From assembly GCA_944322785.1 (NCBI GenBank), contig CALUPW010000002.1, forward strand, positions 186,001 through 250,000: 64,000 bases of DNA, given 5' to 3'. Below are positions 26,770-36,837 of this stretch, in pieces (the stretch's first letter is position 1; each line of letters begins with the position of its first letter). The position numbers and the translations under genes were made by a program. Origin of the DNA: Candidatus Gastranaerophilales bacterium (GTDB taxonomy: Bacteria; Cyanobacteriota; Vampirovibrionia; Gastranaerophilales; Gastranaerophilaceae). Below the pieces are notes generated by a model that was given only the letters and a program-made list of their open reading frames with translations, was not told where the DNA came from and made no database searches.

Positions 26770-27833
26770 TAAAAGATGTTTTGAAACAGCTCTGGAAAGA
26801 CAAATTCGCCCGTGCTGCATTGATTATCCTCGGGATAATTTATCTGGCTCTGTTTTTTGCGGATTTTATCGCACCTTATACAAAAGACTTTTCGGACAGA
26901 ACAATGGCTTATGTGCCGCCCTCAAAAATCTTCACTATTGACGAAAACGGAAAACTGTCCAAACCTTATACCTACAACTACCGCCGTGATTTTGACGGCG
27001 AAAATCTGAGGATTGTTTATTCGCTTGACAGAAGCCAAAAACATTACATAAAATTCTTTTCGCAGGGAGAACCATACAAATTTCTCGGGCTTATTCCGAT
27101 GAAGCGGCATCTTGTAACAACAGATGAGAGTGGAAGATTGTTTTTGCTCGGAACCGACATTAACGGGCGGGATGTTTTTTCCCGACTGCTTTTCGGCGGA
27201 AGAATTTCAATGACAATAGGATTTCTTGCACTTTTCGTGCTTTTTCCGATAGGGCTTTTGTACGGCGGAATATCAGGATACTTCGGCGGTAAAGTCGATA
27301 CTCTTATGATGAGATTTGCAGAAGCTGTCATGTCAATCCCGAGCTTTTATCTTTTAATTATTCTGGCATCGGTTCTGCCGTCAGGCATGACAAGTATCCA
27401 GAGGTTTATGCTGATTGTAATTATTCTTGCACTTGTCGGCTGGGCAGGATTTGCAAGAGTTGTAAGAGGTATGGTGCTGTCAGTTAAAAACCAGGAATTT
27501 GTACAGGCTGCACGCTCAATCGGGCAGTCAAGACTCGGTATAATTGTAAAACATATACTTCCGCAGACAACCAGTTTTGTAATTGTTGCAATGACATTAT
27601 CCGTTCCGTCATATATATTGTCGGAATCCGGCTTAAGCTTTTTGGGACTCGGCATACAGCAGCCCGATGCAAGCTGGGGAAATATGCTTAAAGAAGCGCA
27701 GGAATTTACAAACATAATTTCACGTCCATGGCTTTTGACACCCGGATTTTTAATTTTTGTTGCGGTGTTGGCATTTAATCTTATCGGTGATACAATAAGA
27801 GATGTTCTTGACCCGAAAAGTAAGGTTAGATAA
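26766..27833 (+). CDS. ABC transporter permease, DppC/OppC type
   Basis: Second permease of the importer. At 355 aa it is longer than usual DppC because residues about 40-110 form a periplasmic insertion between TM1 and the permease core (TMAYVPPSKIFTIDENGKLS and onward), a feature known from some OppC/YejE-like proteins. The core has DINGRDVFSRLLFGGRIS and the EAA loop EFVQAARSIGQSRLGIIVKHI. SD GGGAGG lies at the end of the upstream gene. Its stop overlaps the start of the MgtC-like gene. Confidence 0.93.
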   Translation: MIKDVLKQLWKDKFARAALIILGIIYLALFFADFIAPYTKDFSDRTMAYVPPSKIFTIDENGKLSKPYTYNYRRDFDGENLRIVYSLDRSQKHYIKFFSQGEPYKFLGLIPMKRHLVTTDESGRLFLLGTDINGRDVFSRLLFGGRISMTIGFLALFVLFPIGLLYGGISGYFGGKVDTLMMRFAEAVMSIPSFYLLIILASVLPSGMTSIQRFMLIVIILALVGWAGFARVVRGMVLSVKNQEFVQAARSIGQSRLGIIVKHILPQTTSFVIVAMTLSVPSYILSESGLSFLGLGIQQPDASWGNMLKEAQEFTNIISRPWLLTPGFLIFVAVLAFNLIGDTIRDVLDPKSKVR

Positions 27834-28555
27834 TGGTTGAAATATTCGGTCAATTGTTTGATTACAATATAATAGAAAGAGTTTTGTCAGCGGTGCTTTT
27901 AGGCTTTGCAATCGGGCTTGAGCGTGAAATGACAAACAAATACGCAGGACTTCGTACAAATATTCTTGTATGTGTCGGGGCTTGCATTTTTACAATAATT
28001 TCGATTTACGGATTTCCCGAGGTGTCCGTTACCGGCGATGAATTGGGAACCCGTGATACTGCACGTGTAGCGGCACAGGTTGTAACGGGTATCGGTTTTA
28101 TCGGCGGCGGAACGGTTTTACGTCACGGAGCAAATGTCTTCGGACTTACGACCGCTGCGACCCTGTGGGTTTCCGCTTCAATCGGAATGGCATGCGGAAC
28201 CGGCATGTACGGACTTGCATTGATTTCGACTATTGCGACGATTATTGTTCTTGTTTCAATCAGAATTTTTGAAAAAGATGTTCTTACACACAGTACAAAA
28301 AATAAAAAAAGAGTAAGAGTAAAACTTTCCTGTGTAAGCGAAAACGTTGATGAAATTTATAATTATATAATTGATAATTTCCCGCAGATTGTAGAAATAA
28401 ACAAAAAACAGAGCACTAAATTTGAAAATTGTACAAATATTTCATTTACCGCTGATGTTTTGCGCAAGCGTCCTGTTCAGACAATGTATAAAGAGTTTGA
28501 AAGTCTTACGGGGCTTGAATCAATTACGATTTTAGAGCCTGATGAACTGGCATAG
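27833..28555 (+). CDS. MgtC/SapB family membrane protein
   Basis: Membrane protein of the MgtC family. It has four to five hydrophobic segments in residues 1-145 with the signature GLEREMTNKYAGLRTNILVC and TGIGFIGGGTVLR, then a soluble ACT-like C-terminal domain (KRVRVKLSCVSENVDEIYNY onward). MgtC proteins affect Mg2+ homeostasis and F-ATPase activity in some pathogens; the role of housekeeping members such as this is less clear. It starts within the stop of the permease gene (TAATGG), so it is co-transcribed with the importer. Confidence 0.9.
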   Translation: MVEIFGQLFDYNIIERVLSAVLLGFAIGLEREMTNKYAGLRTNILVCVGACIFTIISIYGFPEVSVTGDELGTRDTARVAAQVVTGIGFIGGGTVLRHGANVFGLTTAATLWVSASIGMACGTGMYGLALISTIATIIVLVSIRIFEKDVLTHSTKNKKRVRVKLSCVSENVDEIYNYIIDNFPQIVEINKKQSTKFENCTNISFTADVLRKRPVQTMYKEFESLTGLESITILEPDELA

Positions 28556-28661
28556 ATTTTGTTACAAAATGTAAAATTGCGGTTTTAAAAATTAAAGAAA
28601 TCCTTATCTGCTGTCGTAAATAATGTTACAAGTTACGAACGAAGAAAGGACCTCTCGAAAT

Positions 28662-29786
28662 ATGGGAATGTCAGCATCACAGGCTAGATTGCTAAGCATT
28701 ACGGCAAGATTGACCGATAATGAAAATTCAGGTCAGGACATTTCATATTCTAAAATCCAGCTTGCTGATAAGATGGATCAGATTAATGCGGATTATTTAG
28801 AGGCACTTAAAGCGACAAAATTGACCGTTCTTACCGGATTTAATGATTCCGAGGAAGTTTATACGGATATTTCCTACGGACTTATGACAGGATACAACAC
28901 GGTTGCGGCAGGCAAACAGTACGTTGTAACCGATAAAGACGGAATGGTTCTGGTAACTGATCAAATTGCTCAGGCTTACGAATCAGGAAACGGCGACTTA
29001 AACAAATTTTTAGCTGCAATGGGTTACTCTCAAGCCAACATCGACATCACCAAAAATACAGAAGGTGATGAAGATACCGATGAAGACAAACTTTTGACAA
29101 AACAAAAAATCCATGAAGCGTGGGACAAATATTTGACATCAGTCGGACTTCATTTTGAAGATGAAGAACACGGACTTGAATTTGGATATACCTCATTGGG
29201 CGCCGGATATTTTAACGGTTATGCCACATATACTCTTGACGGGGAAACCGTTCCGTTAAATTACGAAGGCACCACTCAGGAACAGCGGGAACTTTATGAT
29301 TATGCTCTTGCTATTACCGAAGCTTATTACGGCGATTCGGATTCCGCAAATTCTTTAAAAACAGCGGCAACTCCTGACAATCAAGGCTATATTCAATACT
29401 TAACAAATATTTTCAACCGAATTCAACAAAGCGGGTACTATACGGAAGACGAACCTAATAAAACAATAAAAGACAATGCATGGTTTGAGGAACAATTGCG
29501 AAAAGGCGAATTGCTGCTTGAATATTATTCATCAGCTGACAACAAATTCCTCTCAACCTCAATTGACAGTGACACTGCAATTCAGGAAGTCGAGGATGAA
29601 CGGGAAATTGCGCTTGTTGAGCAGCAGTATAAAATGGATATGGCTGACGCCGAACAAAAAGATAACAGATTTGATTTGGAATTAAAGAAACTTGATACGG
29701 AGCACAATGCTCTTCAAACCGAATACGATTCAGTTAAGAACGTAATTGATAAAAACGTAGAAAAAACATTTAATATATTTTCATAG
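28662..29786 (+). CDS. MG-x-x-ASQARLL family coiled-coil protein (374 aa)
   Basis: Function unknown. The N-terminus MGMSASQARLLSITARL is uncharged then amphipathic, with no Sec signal, followed by a helical segment to about residue 55 (ADKMDQINADYLEALKATK). The C-terminal 65 residues form a heptad-like coiled coil (FDLELKKLDTEHNALQTEYD, then KNVEKTFNIF). The middle, about 60-305, is acidic and unlike the paralogue at 30729. The same ends occur in the genes at 30729 and 60703. The plan resembles export substrates of flagellum- or type-III-like systems, but this is only an analogy. GAAAGGA is upstream; an in-frame extension to 28623 lacks an SD. Confidence 0.75.
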   Translation: MGMSASQARLLSITARLTDNENSGQDISYSKIQLADKMDQINADYLEALKATKLTVLTGFNDSEEVYTDISYGLMTGYNTVAAGKQYVVTDKDGMVLVTDQIAQAYESGNGDLNKFLAAMGYSQANIDITKNTEGDEDTDEDKLLTKQKIHEAWDKYLTSVGLHFEDEEHGLEFGYTSLGAGYFNGYATYTLDGETVPLNYEGTTQEQRELYDYALAITEAYYGDSDSANSLKTAATPDNQGYIQYLTNIFNRIQQSGYYTEDEPNKTIKDNAWFEEQLRKGELLLEYYSSADNKFLSTSIDSDTAIQEVEDEREIALVEQQYKMDMADAEQKDNRFDLELKKLDTEHNALQTEYDSVKNVIDKNVEKTFNIFS

Positions 29787-29841
29787 AAAATAATTTACGA
29801 TTTTAATATGACATTTCCCTAATTTCGTAACTATTTCCCTG

Positions 29842-29866
29842 CCGCTTTTTCCCGAAGCGGTTTTTT
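29842..29866 (+). terminator. Rho-independent terminator of the 374-aa gene
   Basis: CCGCTT (29842-29847) pairs with AAGCGG (29855-29860), followed by TTTTTT. Located 55 bp after the stop. Confidence 0.8.
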
Positions 29867-29929
29867 CTTGTACAAGGGCTTTAATTGGCAGACACAAATT
29901 GAGCTGCCGTCTGCGCCGACCGAAACCTT

Positions 29930-30728
29930 ATCCGTCACCCTGAGCTTGACTGACAAAGTGAACGCAAGAGCCAAAGGCGATAGTTGTGACCCTGTCTCCG
30001 TAGCGAAGCTTAGTGTCAGGGGCTATCAATGGTGATTGAATGGAATAGACTCCGGCTCGAAGGCCGGAGTGACGCAAGGGCGGCAAAATGAAACTACAGT
30101 GACTCATAGCTAAAAAATCGACCTCTGCGAAGAGAGCAATCAATGTTCCGTTTCACAATAATAAAGCAAGTGTTGTTTGAGCGTTAGCGAGTTCACTTGC
30201 TCGGGTGAAACGGTTACAATTGATTAGCGAACGGAGCAAAAGGTCGCAGTTTGCGTCGCTTTTCTGTAAAAGCGACCGCCGTCTGCGCAAGACCCGCCGG
30301 AGGCATAAAAAATATTTTGGCACTTTTGCCACCAAAAGTGCCGCAAAACCAGCCAACACGCATCCGTTCACTAATAATCTGCACGGCTCGGCATCAAGGC
30401 GGGTAAACTTGCTCCGCTCAGACAATACCCGCCTTTGAAATTTACCTCGTCAGCAATTATTGTTCACTCCGCTATCGTGGCGGAATGATTGAATAGACTC
30501 CGGCTCGAAGGCCGGAGTGACGCAAGGGGATTGTCGGAAGTGACTGGTGTCGAATTGATGCTTAGTCGGCCAGACGGGCACCGTCAACGTCATTTTGACG
30601 CAAGTCTTTTCATGTTAACATTTGTTACAAATCCCCTGCCGGTTCTTAAAGTTTTACCCCCGAAAAGCCGTCATACTACATGATAGATTAGGAATTGTTA
30701 CTAACGAGAAAGGATTTCATTCAGGACA
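29930..30728. repeat. Repeat island 1 between the two MG-x-x-ASQARLL genes
   Basis: No credible gene. Contents in order: a long GTCACCCTGA...TCAGGGGCTATCAA element (about 29935-30029); a GACTCCGGC/GCCGGAGT REP unit near 30043-30076; a 128-bp long-hairpin element (30119-30246); a perfect 10-bp hairpin GGCACTTTTG-CCAC-CAAAAGTGCC (30319-30342); and a second REP unit near 30490-30525 that is identical to the first over about 34 bp. The island ends with an SD (GAGAAAGGA) for the next gene. Short frames here are repeat translations. Confidence 0.8.
30119..30246. repeat. Long-hairpin element copy A (128 bp)
   Basis: Starts CGACCTCTGCGAAG and ends GCAAAAGGTCG. Nested complementary arms: GACCT/AGGTC, CCGTTT/AAACGG, AGCAAGTG/CACTTGCT, closing on a GTTTGAGCGTTAGCGAG loop. 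Related copies: 32589-32715, 32927-33053 and 33375-33501. Confidence 0.85.
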
Positions 30729-32462
30729 ATGGGATTAGCGGCATCACAAGCGAGATTATTAACAATCACAGCAAGAAAATCCGACTGTGAATATGAAAGT
30801 ATGCGGCTTTCTCACGAGAAAATCGCATTGTCCCGTGATATGGAAAGAATTTCCGCAGAATATGACAATGCAATTGCTCAAACCAAACTCGTTTGGGATT
30901 ATTACGGAAAAGACAGCGAAACTACTCCGCTTAATTATGCATTGCTTATGACGCCTTCTGCTCTTAATAATTACACACCTTCTCCGATTACAGATTCCTC
31001 AGGACGTGTTGTTCTTGACGACAGACTTGCAACAGCCGCACGGGCAGCAGGTATTCCGCAGGAAGGTCTTGACGGACTTCCTTCATCAGACGTCCGTAAC
31101 CAGTTTATAGATTCACTTGTTTCAACCGGTTATATAAGCGAGGTTCAGGGTGAAAACATCAAAAAGACAACCTACAACCAGATGGCAGGTGTCGGCTCAA
31201 CCGACCTTGTAAACGTAAATACAACCGAAGGTACTTTACAGGATGTTATCGAAGCTGTTTCCGGCGAATATTTCGACTTTTCAACTGTTTTAGGTTTCAC
31301 TAACAAATTTGTTGACGGAGTCCATTTGGAAGCAAATGATGGGCAAGGTAGCGGTACGGATGCAGGTCCAAAACTTTCATTTGCAGATATATTATCAGGC
31401 AACTATATGATGTTGGTTGAAACTGCTGACGATGGTAAACTTGATGGTAAGAGTCAAGGTTTTAACAATTTAACAGTTGATGGCGGTGCTACAGATGTTA
31501 TTTGTAATATGACATTCTGGGATCAAATGTTTGACATATTTGAAAGTCTGTTGGACACAGGTGACGAATATACTCAAGCTGCCCTTGATTATGCAAGACG
31601 TATGATTTCTGATAAAGTCACCAACCTAGGTGCTGGCATGGATGACGGGACACCATTCGGTTTTGAAGGTGATGGTACAGGTACTGTCGGTACTGATTTT
31701 GGTGAGGATTACAGCGAACATGGTAAAAACATCCATGACAACTTTGACGGTTGGAGACCAGTTGGTGAAAGTTACGATAGTGAGGTCTGGGAATATTCAA
31801 GAGACGTTATATCTAATGACTGGATTGGTTTAAACGGTATTTATAACCAAGATTGTACCGGAGGTGACAGAGATGATGATAGTGTTATGTCTATGGTAAC
31901 AATCAACCTTTCTAACATGGTTAATGCATATCTGACATATTTTGCACAGTATATGGAAGGTATTGACTCATCAACTTATGAAGTTAATCAAAGTAAGACG
32001 AACAGTAACCTGATTGATGACATGTTTACTTTTACAATCGTTACGGACGTTGATACATCAGGTGACAACCTTTTGATTGCAGCATTCTGGGATACGTTGT
32101 TCAACCAAATCTGTACAAAAGGATGGACAGAAAACGACAATGTGAACAATCAGGATTATCTGCAAGAATCTCTTAAAAACGGCAGCATGTATATATCAAG
32201 CCTCGCAGATGACGGATATTACTATCAGGGCAACTATGCAACCCACACATATATTCAGGAAGTTACCGATGAAGAAGGTATCGCTCAGGCTGAGGCAAGA
32301 TATAACAGAGAAAAAACTAAAATTAATACAAAAGAAAATATTCTTGATATGAAGATGAAAAATCTTGATACGGAAATTTCATCACTCTCAACTGAATATG
32401 ATACGATAAAATCAGTAATTTCGAAAAACATAGAAAAAGGATTTAAGCGATATAATGCATAA
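30729..32462 (+). CDS. MG-x-x-ASQARLL family coiled-coil protein with long acidic middle (577 aa)
   Basis: Function unknown; paralogue of the gene at 28662. The start MGLAASQARLLTITARKSD and C-terminal coiled coil (MKNLDTEISSLSTEYDTIKS, KNIEKGFKRYN) are shared. The middle is larger, Gly/Asp-rich and strongly acidic. From about 31320 to 31990 codon use shifts toward GGT, GAT and TTT compared with the ends, suggesting a separate origin for the centre. No Sec signal or membrane span. The SD GAGAAAGGA lies 15 nt before the ATG, rather far. A hairpin terminator follows. Placement between two repeat islands fits a rearrangement-prone locus. Confidence 0.75.
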   Translation: MGLAASQARLLTITARKSDCEYESMRLSHEKIALSRDMERISAEYDNAIAQTKLVWDYYGKDSETTPLNYALLMTPSALNNYTPSPITDSSGRVVLDDRLATAARAAGIPQEGLDGLPSSDVRNQFIDSLVSTGYISEVQGENIKKTTYNQMAGVGSTDLVNVNTTEGTLQDVIEAVSGEYFDFSTVLGFTNKFVDGVHLEANDGQGSGTDAGPKLSFADILSGNYMMLVETADDGKLDGKSQGFNNLTVDGGATDVICNMTFWDQMFDIFESLLDTGDEYTQAALDYARRMISDKVTNLGAGMDDGTPFGFEGDGTGTVGTDFGEDYSEHGKNIHDNFDGWRPVGESYDSEVWEYSRDVISNDWIGLNGIYNQDCTGGDRDDDSVMSMVTINLSNMVNAYLTYFAQYMEGIDSSTYEVNQSKTNSNLIDDMFTFTIVTDVDTSGDNLLIAAFWDTLFNQICTKGWTENDNVNNQDYLQESLKNGSMYISSLADDGYYYQGNYATHTYIQEVTDEEGIAQAEARYNREKTKINTKENILDMKMKNLDTEISSLSTEYDTIKSVISKNIEKGFKRYNA

Positions 32463-32467
32463 CCAAA

Positions 32468-32490
32468 AGCCCGCCTTTACAAGGCGGGCT
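32468..32490 (+). terminator. Hairpin terminator of the 577-aa gene
   Basis: AGCCCGCCTT (32468-32477) pairs perfectly with AAGGCGGGCT (32481-32490) around TAC, 5 bp after the stop. The U-run is weak (AAATTTAT). Confidence 0.6.
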
Positions 32491-32588
32491 AAATTTATGA
32501 GTATAACAGAGCAATCATTCCACATCACTCCGGCCTCCGAGCCGGAGTCTATAATTTTATTAAGCCTTGATAAATATTCTTTTATTAT

Positions 32589-32715
32589 CGACCTCTGCGA
32601 AGTGAGCAAACAATGTTCCGTTTCACAATAACAAAGCAAGTGTTGTTTGAGCGTTAGTGAGTTCACTTGCTCGAGTGAAACGGTTACTTTGATTAGCGAA
32701 CAAAGCAACAGGTCG
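32589..32715. repeat. Long-hairpin element copy B
   Basis: Same arms as copy A with several substitutions (for example GTGAGTT for GCGAGTT and CGAGTGAAAC). It retains TTTCACAATAA as in copy A, while C and D have TTTTGCAGCATC. Confidence 0.85.
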
Positions 32716-32926
32716 AGAGCTTCTTTGCGGTACTTTCTTGTCGGTACAAGAAAGTAACAGATAATAAGCATTGATAGATTCTGAGTCAAGCTCAGAATGA
32801 CGTTGACGGTGGCAGTTGGCGCCGACGGCGCATCAATCCGACACCAGTCGAACAACTCCACGTCACTCCGGCCTCCGAGCCGGAGTCTATAATTTCGTTA
32901 AGCAGTGATTGATGTTTGAAATAAAT

Positions 32927-33263
32927 CGACCTCTGCGAAGAGAGCAAACAATGTTCCGTTTTGCAGCATCAAAGCAAGTGTTGTTTGAGCGTTAGCGAGT
33001 TCACTTGCTCGGGTGAAACGGTTACTTTGATTAGCGAACGAAGCAAAAGGTCGAGAGCTTCTTTGCGGTACTTTCTTGTCGGTACAAGAAAGTACGATTT
33101 AATCAGCATTGACAGATTCTGACTTGCATCAGAATGACGTGGCGGGGACACGTGTAGCCCCTGCCAGTTCATGTCATTGCGAGCGAAGCGAAGCAATCCA
33201 GCTTTTTATTCAATCGGCTGGATTCTTCGCCTTGCGGCTCAGAATGACGGGACGGCACCCGTC
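32927..33263. repeat. 337-bp direct repeat, first copy (long-hairpin element C plus tail)
   Basis: Long-hairpin element (to 33053) followed by a 12-bp perfect hairpin, a REP unit and an ATTGCGAGC unit. It is almost identical to 33375-33711; differences seen include TTAGCG/TAAGCG near the loop and a one-base insertion near the end. Confidence 0.9.
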
Positions 33264-33374
33264 CACGCCGACGGCGCATCAATCCGACACATGTGACAAC
33301 CCTCTCCACATCACTCCGGCCTCCGAGCCGGAGTCTATAATTTTATTAAGCCTTGATAAATATTCTTTTATTAT

Positions 33375-33711
33375 CGACCTCTGCGAAGAGAGCAAACAAT
33401 GTTCCGTTTTGCAGCATCAAAGCAAGTGTTGTTTGAGCGTAAGCGAGTTCACTTGCTCGGGTGAAACGGTTACTTTGATTAGCGAACGAAGCAAAAGGTC
33501 GAGAGCTTCTTTGCGGTACTTTCTTGTCGGTACAAGAAAGTACGATTTAATCAGCATTGACAGATTCTGACTTGCATCAGAATGACGTGGCGGGGACACG
33601 TGTAGCCCCTGCCAGTTCATGTCATTGCGAGCGAAGCGAAGCAATCCAGCTTTTTATTCAATCGGCCGGATTCTTTCGCCTTGCGGCTCAGAATGACGGG
33701 ACGGCACCCGT
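33375..33711. repeat. 337-bp direct repeat, second copy (long-hairpin element D plus tail)
   Basis: Near-identical to 32927-33263, separated by about 110 bp. The high identity points to a recent duplication or gene conversion. No transposase lies within or next to it. Confidence 0.9.
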
Positions 33712-33885
33712 CGGCACCTCAATCCGCCACCGTCACTCCGGCCTTGAGCCGGAGTCTAAAAACAGTCCGCCAAAGATAATTCCCGACACGTCATTCCGGA
33801 CTGGCTGCAAAATCCGTTGAGACAGGGTCGAAACGTGATTTTATGCCCTATCTGGTGATCCGGAATCTATTCTGTTCAATCAATC

Positions 33886-34707
33886 CTAAACCCCTGAAAC
33901 AGGCGGCAGGTCAATACTTTTTAATCTCTGCTCAATCCGTCTGTACCATTTTAAATGCTGTTTAAACAAAATCTTGTAATCAGAAATTTTTCCATGCGAA
34001 ATTTCTCTGTCCAGTTCGTCACAAACTTCTGTTAAAGCTCTTTCCAAAAAATGAGTATATTCTTTTCTATCAATTTTAAAATCGGACAGTTCAATTCTTT
34101 TGCCGAATTTTACCAGAACTTCCGGCCGGTTATCACGCAAAAAACAGTAATCAATTGCAACAGGTATCAAATTTATTTTTCCGTATCTTTTGACGGCATT
34201 CTGTGCAATATATGTAAGTCCGGTTTGAAATTCAAACGGTCTGTAATGCGGCGGTCTGATTATACCCTGCGGAAAAATACAGAGCATGTTTCGCAAATCC
34301 CCGACTACATCAACAGAATATTTAAGCGCTTTCATTGCTGACTGCGGTGATTTTTTGTTGACTGAATATGCTCCGCCTCTGCGTAACAGCGGAAACCTGT
34401 TCAACTCCTCCACCATAAGACGAATTTCTTTATGAAAAATTCTGTGTGTAATGTTGTAAAAAACTATGCCGTCCCACCAGTTGCTGTGCGGAGCAAAAAG
34501 TATTGTTGGTGTGTTCTGTCCACCCTCAAAATAGTTTTCTGCCCCCTGATAACGAAAGGCATAAAAACGATTTTGAAGCATGTTGAAAAAAAACATGCTC
34601 GCAACCCAGAGCCAGAATTTGCTCGTTTTTGCGGGTTTGAATTTCTCCTCTTTGTTCCGAAGTTTTGTCGGCGGGATGTCAGAATATAATTGTTCCTCTA
34701 CTGTCAT
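33886..34707 (-). CDS. Lysophospholipid acyltransferase, PlsC-like (1-acyl-G3P acyltransferase family)
   Basis: Membrane-associated acyltransferase, probably making phosphatidic acid. The catalytic H-x4-D motif is HSNWWD in FAPHSNWWDGIVFYN. The glycerophosphate-binding motif appears as FPQGIIRPP in place of FPEGTRS, a notable departure that could mean another acceptor. The 273 aa include an N-terminal hydrophobic segment (FWLWVASMFFFNML). No SD; a TAGAAT box at 34714-34719 is separated from the ATG by exactly 6 nt, so the mRNA may be leaderless. Confidence 0.87.
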   Translation of the reverse strand: MTVEEQLYSDIPPTKLRNKEEKFKPAKTSKFWLWVASMFFFNMLQNRFYAFRYQGAENYFEGGQNTPTILFAPHSNWWDGIVFYNITHRIFHKEIRLMVEELNRFPLLRRGGAYSVNKKSPQSAMKALKYSVDVVGDLRNMLCIFPQGIIRPPHYRPFEFQTGLTYIAQNAVKRYGKINLIPVAIDYCFLRDNRPEVLVKFGKRIELSDFKIDRKEYTHFLERALTEVCDELDREISHGKISDYKILFKQHLKWYRRIEQRLKSIDLPPVSGV

Positions 34708-34713
34708 AAATCA

Positions 34714-34719
34714 ATTCTA
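34714..34719 (-). promoter_or_regulatory. -10 box 6 nt before the plsC-like start (leaderless candidate)
   Basis: TAGAAT on the minus strand is followed by TGATTT and then the ATG. With normal spacing, transcription would start on the A of the start codon. No SD is present. Confidence 0.45.
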
Positions 34720-34868
34720 CTCCATTAAAAAAAATTAGGCAATTGCCTGCGTATTTTTTTAAGAAAAATTAACGTAAAACTGTTAAAGAATATTTGATTT
34801 TTTTTAATTGCTGTTTGATATAAAGAGATTAAAAACTTTCGCATCTGCCGATGTTCATAACTTTTTAA

Positions 34869-36341
<1,473 letters not shown>

Positions 36342-36387
36342 GTTTTGAAGCTTTGATGCCTTGGGTAAAAACAAAAGAGGTTTAAAA

Positions 36388-36780
36388 GTGCATTTAAAAA
36401 TAATTACACATGAAAAAGTTGTATTTGATGAAGACGTCGATGAAATTTATACAAAAGGCACGGACGGTGAATTCGGAATTTTGAAAGACCACGTTCCTGT
36501 AATGGCGGCGCTTGATATCGGTGTTACAAAAATTAAACAGGGCAGCGAATCAAAATGTTTTACAACAATGGGCGGAGTTTTGCAATTCAAAGATAATGAA
36601 TGTATCATTTTGACGACTACTGCCGAATGCGGTGATGACATTGATGTGGTTAGAGCAAAAGAAGCTTTAAACCGTGCAAAAGCACGATTGGAAGAAGCTG
36701 ATGCCGCAACTGATGCCAAACGTGCGGAAGCTGCAGTTGCAAGAGCCTTAGCAAGATTAAAAGCTTCTATGAATAAATAA
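36388..36780 (+). CDS. atpC: F-type ATP synthase subunit epsilon
   Basis: Central-stalk and regulatory subunit. Start GTG 36388 is chosen because AAGAGG lies 7 nt upstream; a TTG at 36361 would add nine unusual residues. The 130 aa have the N-terminal beta-sandwich (FGILKDHVPVMAALDIG) and a C-terminal Ala/Arg-rich helical pair (KARLEEADAATDAKRAEAAV). It follows atpD by 46 bp and ends at a terminator shared with the convergent prepilin gene. Confidence 0.95.
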   Translation: MHLKIITHEKVVFDEDVDEIYTKGTDGEFGILKDHVPVMAALDIGVTKIKQGSESKCFTTMGGVLQFKDNECIILTTTAECGDDIDVVRAKEALNRAKARLEEADAATDAKRAEAAVARALARLKASMNK

Positions 36781-36807
36781 AAGAAAATAAATGATATGTA
36801 ATTTAAC

Positions 36808-36837
36808 AAAAGACTTTCTTACCATGGAAAGTCTTTT
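36808..36837. terminator. Bidirectional terminator overlapping the last codons of the prepilin gene
   Basis: AAAAGACTTTC (36808-36818) pairs with GAAAGTCTTTT (36827-36837). The plus strand runs on to GTTATTTT after atpC. The minus-strand prepilin stop codon (36819-36821) lies in the loop, and its last sense codons (for KDFPW) extend through the loop and 3' arm. Confidence 0.75.

Larger units (their letters stand above)
32515..33885. repeat. Repeat island 2: REP units, long-hairpin elements and a 337-bp direct duplication
   Basis: No credible gene in 1.4 kb. REP units GTCACTCCGGC...GCCGGAGTCTATAA occur near 32524, 32872, 33316 and 33733. Long-hairpin copies are at 32589, 32927 and 33375. A block starting at the hairpin is duplicated almost exactly (32927-33263 and 33375-33711). 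It includes a perfect 12-bp hairpin GTACTTTCTTGT-CGGT-ACAAGAAAGTAC and an ATTGCGAGC...GAAGCAAT unit. About 80 bp upstream of copies B and D are also the same. The end (33789-33871) repeats 1142-1225. Frames of 75-153 codons here are repeat translations. Confidence 0.85.

Noticed and set aside
32589-33501. Integron attC sites (GTTAGCG loop sequence in the hairpin elements)
   Set aside because: The elements lack paired R/L boxes with RYYYAAC/GTTRRRY ends, do not alternate with cassettes and no integrase gene is present.
32515-33885. CRISPR-like array or genes in repeat island 2
   Set aside because: Repeats are 127-337 bp with unequal spacing and internal palindromes, no cas genes are near, and the 75-153-codon frames are translations of the repeats on both strands.
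28623-33885. Prophage or integrated plasmid
   Set aside because: No integrase, terminase, capsid or replication gene and no attachment duplication are visible; only repeats and the coiled-coil proteins.
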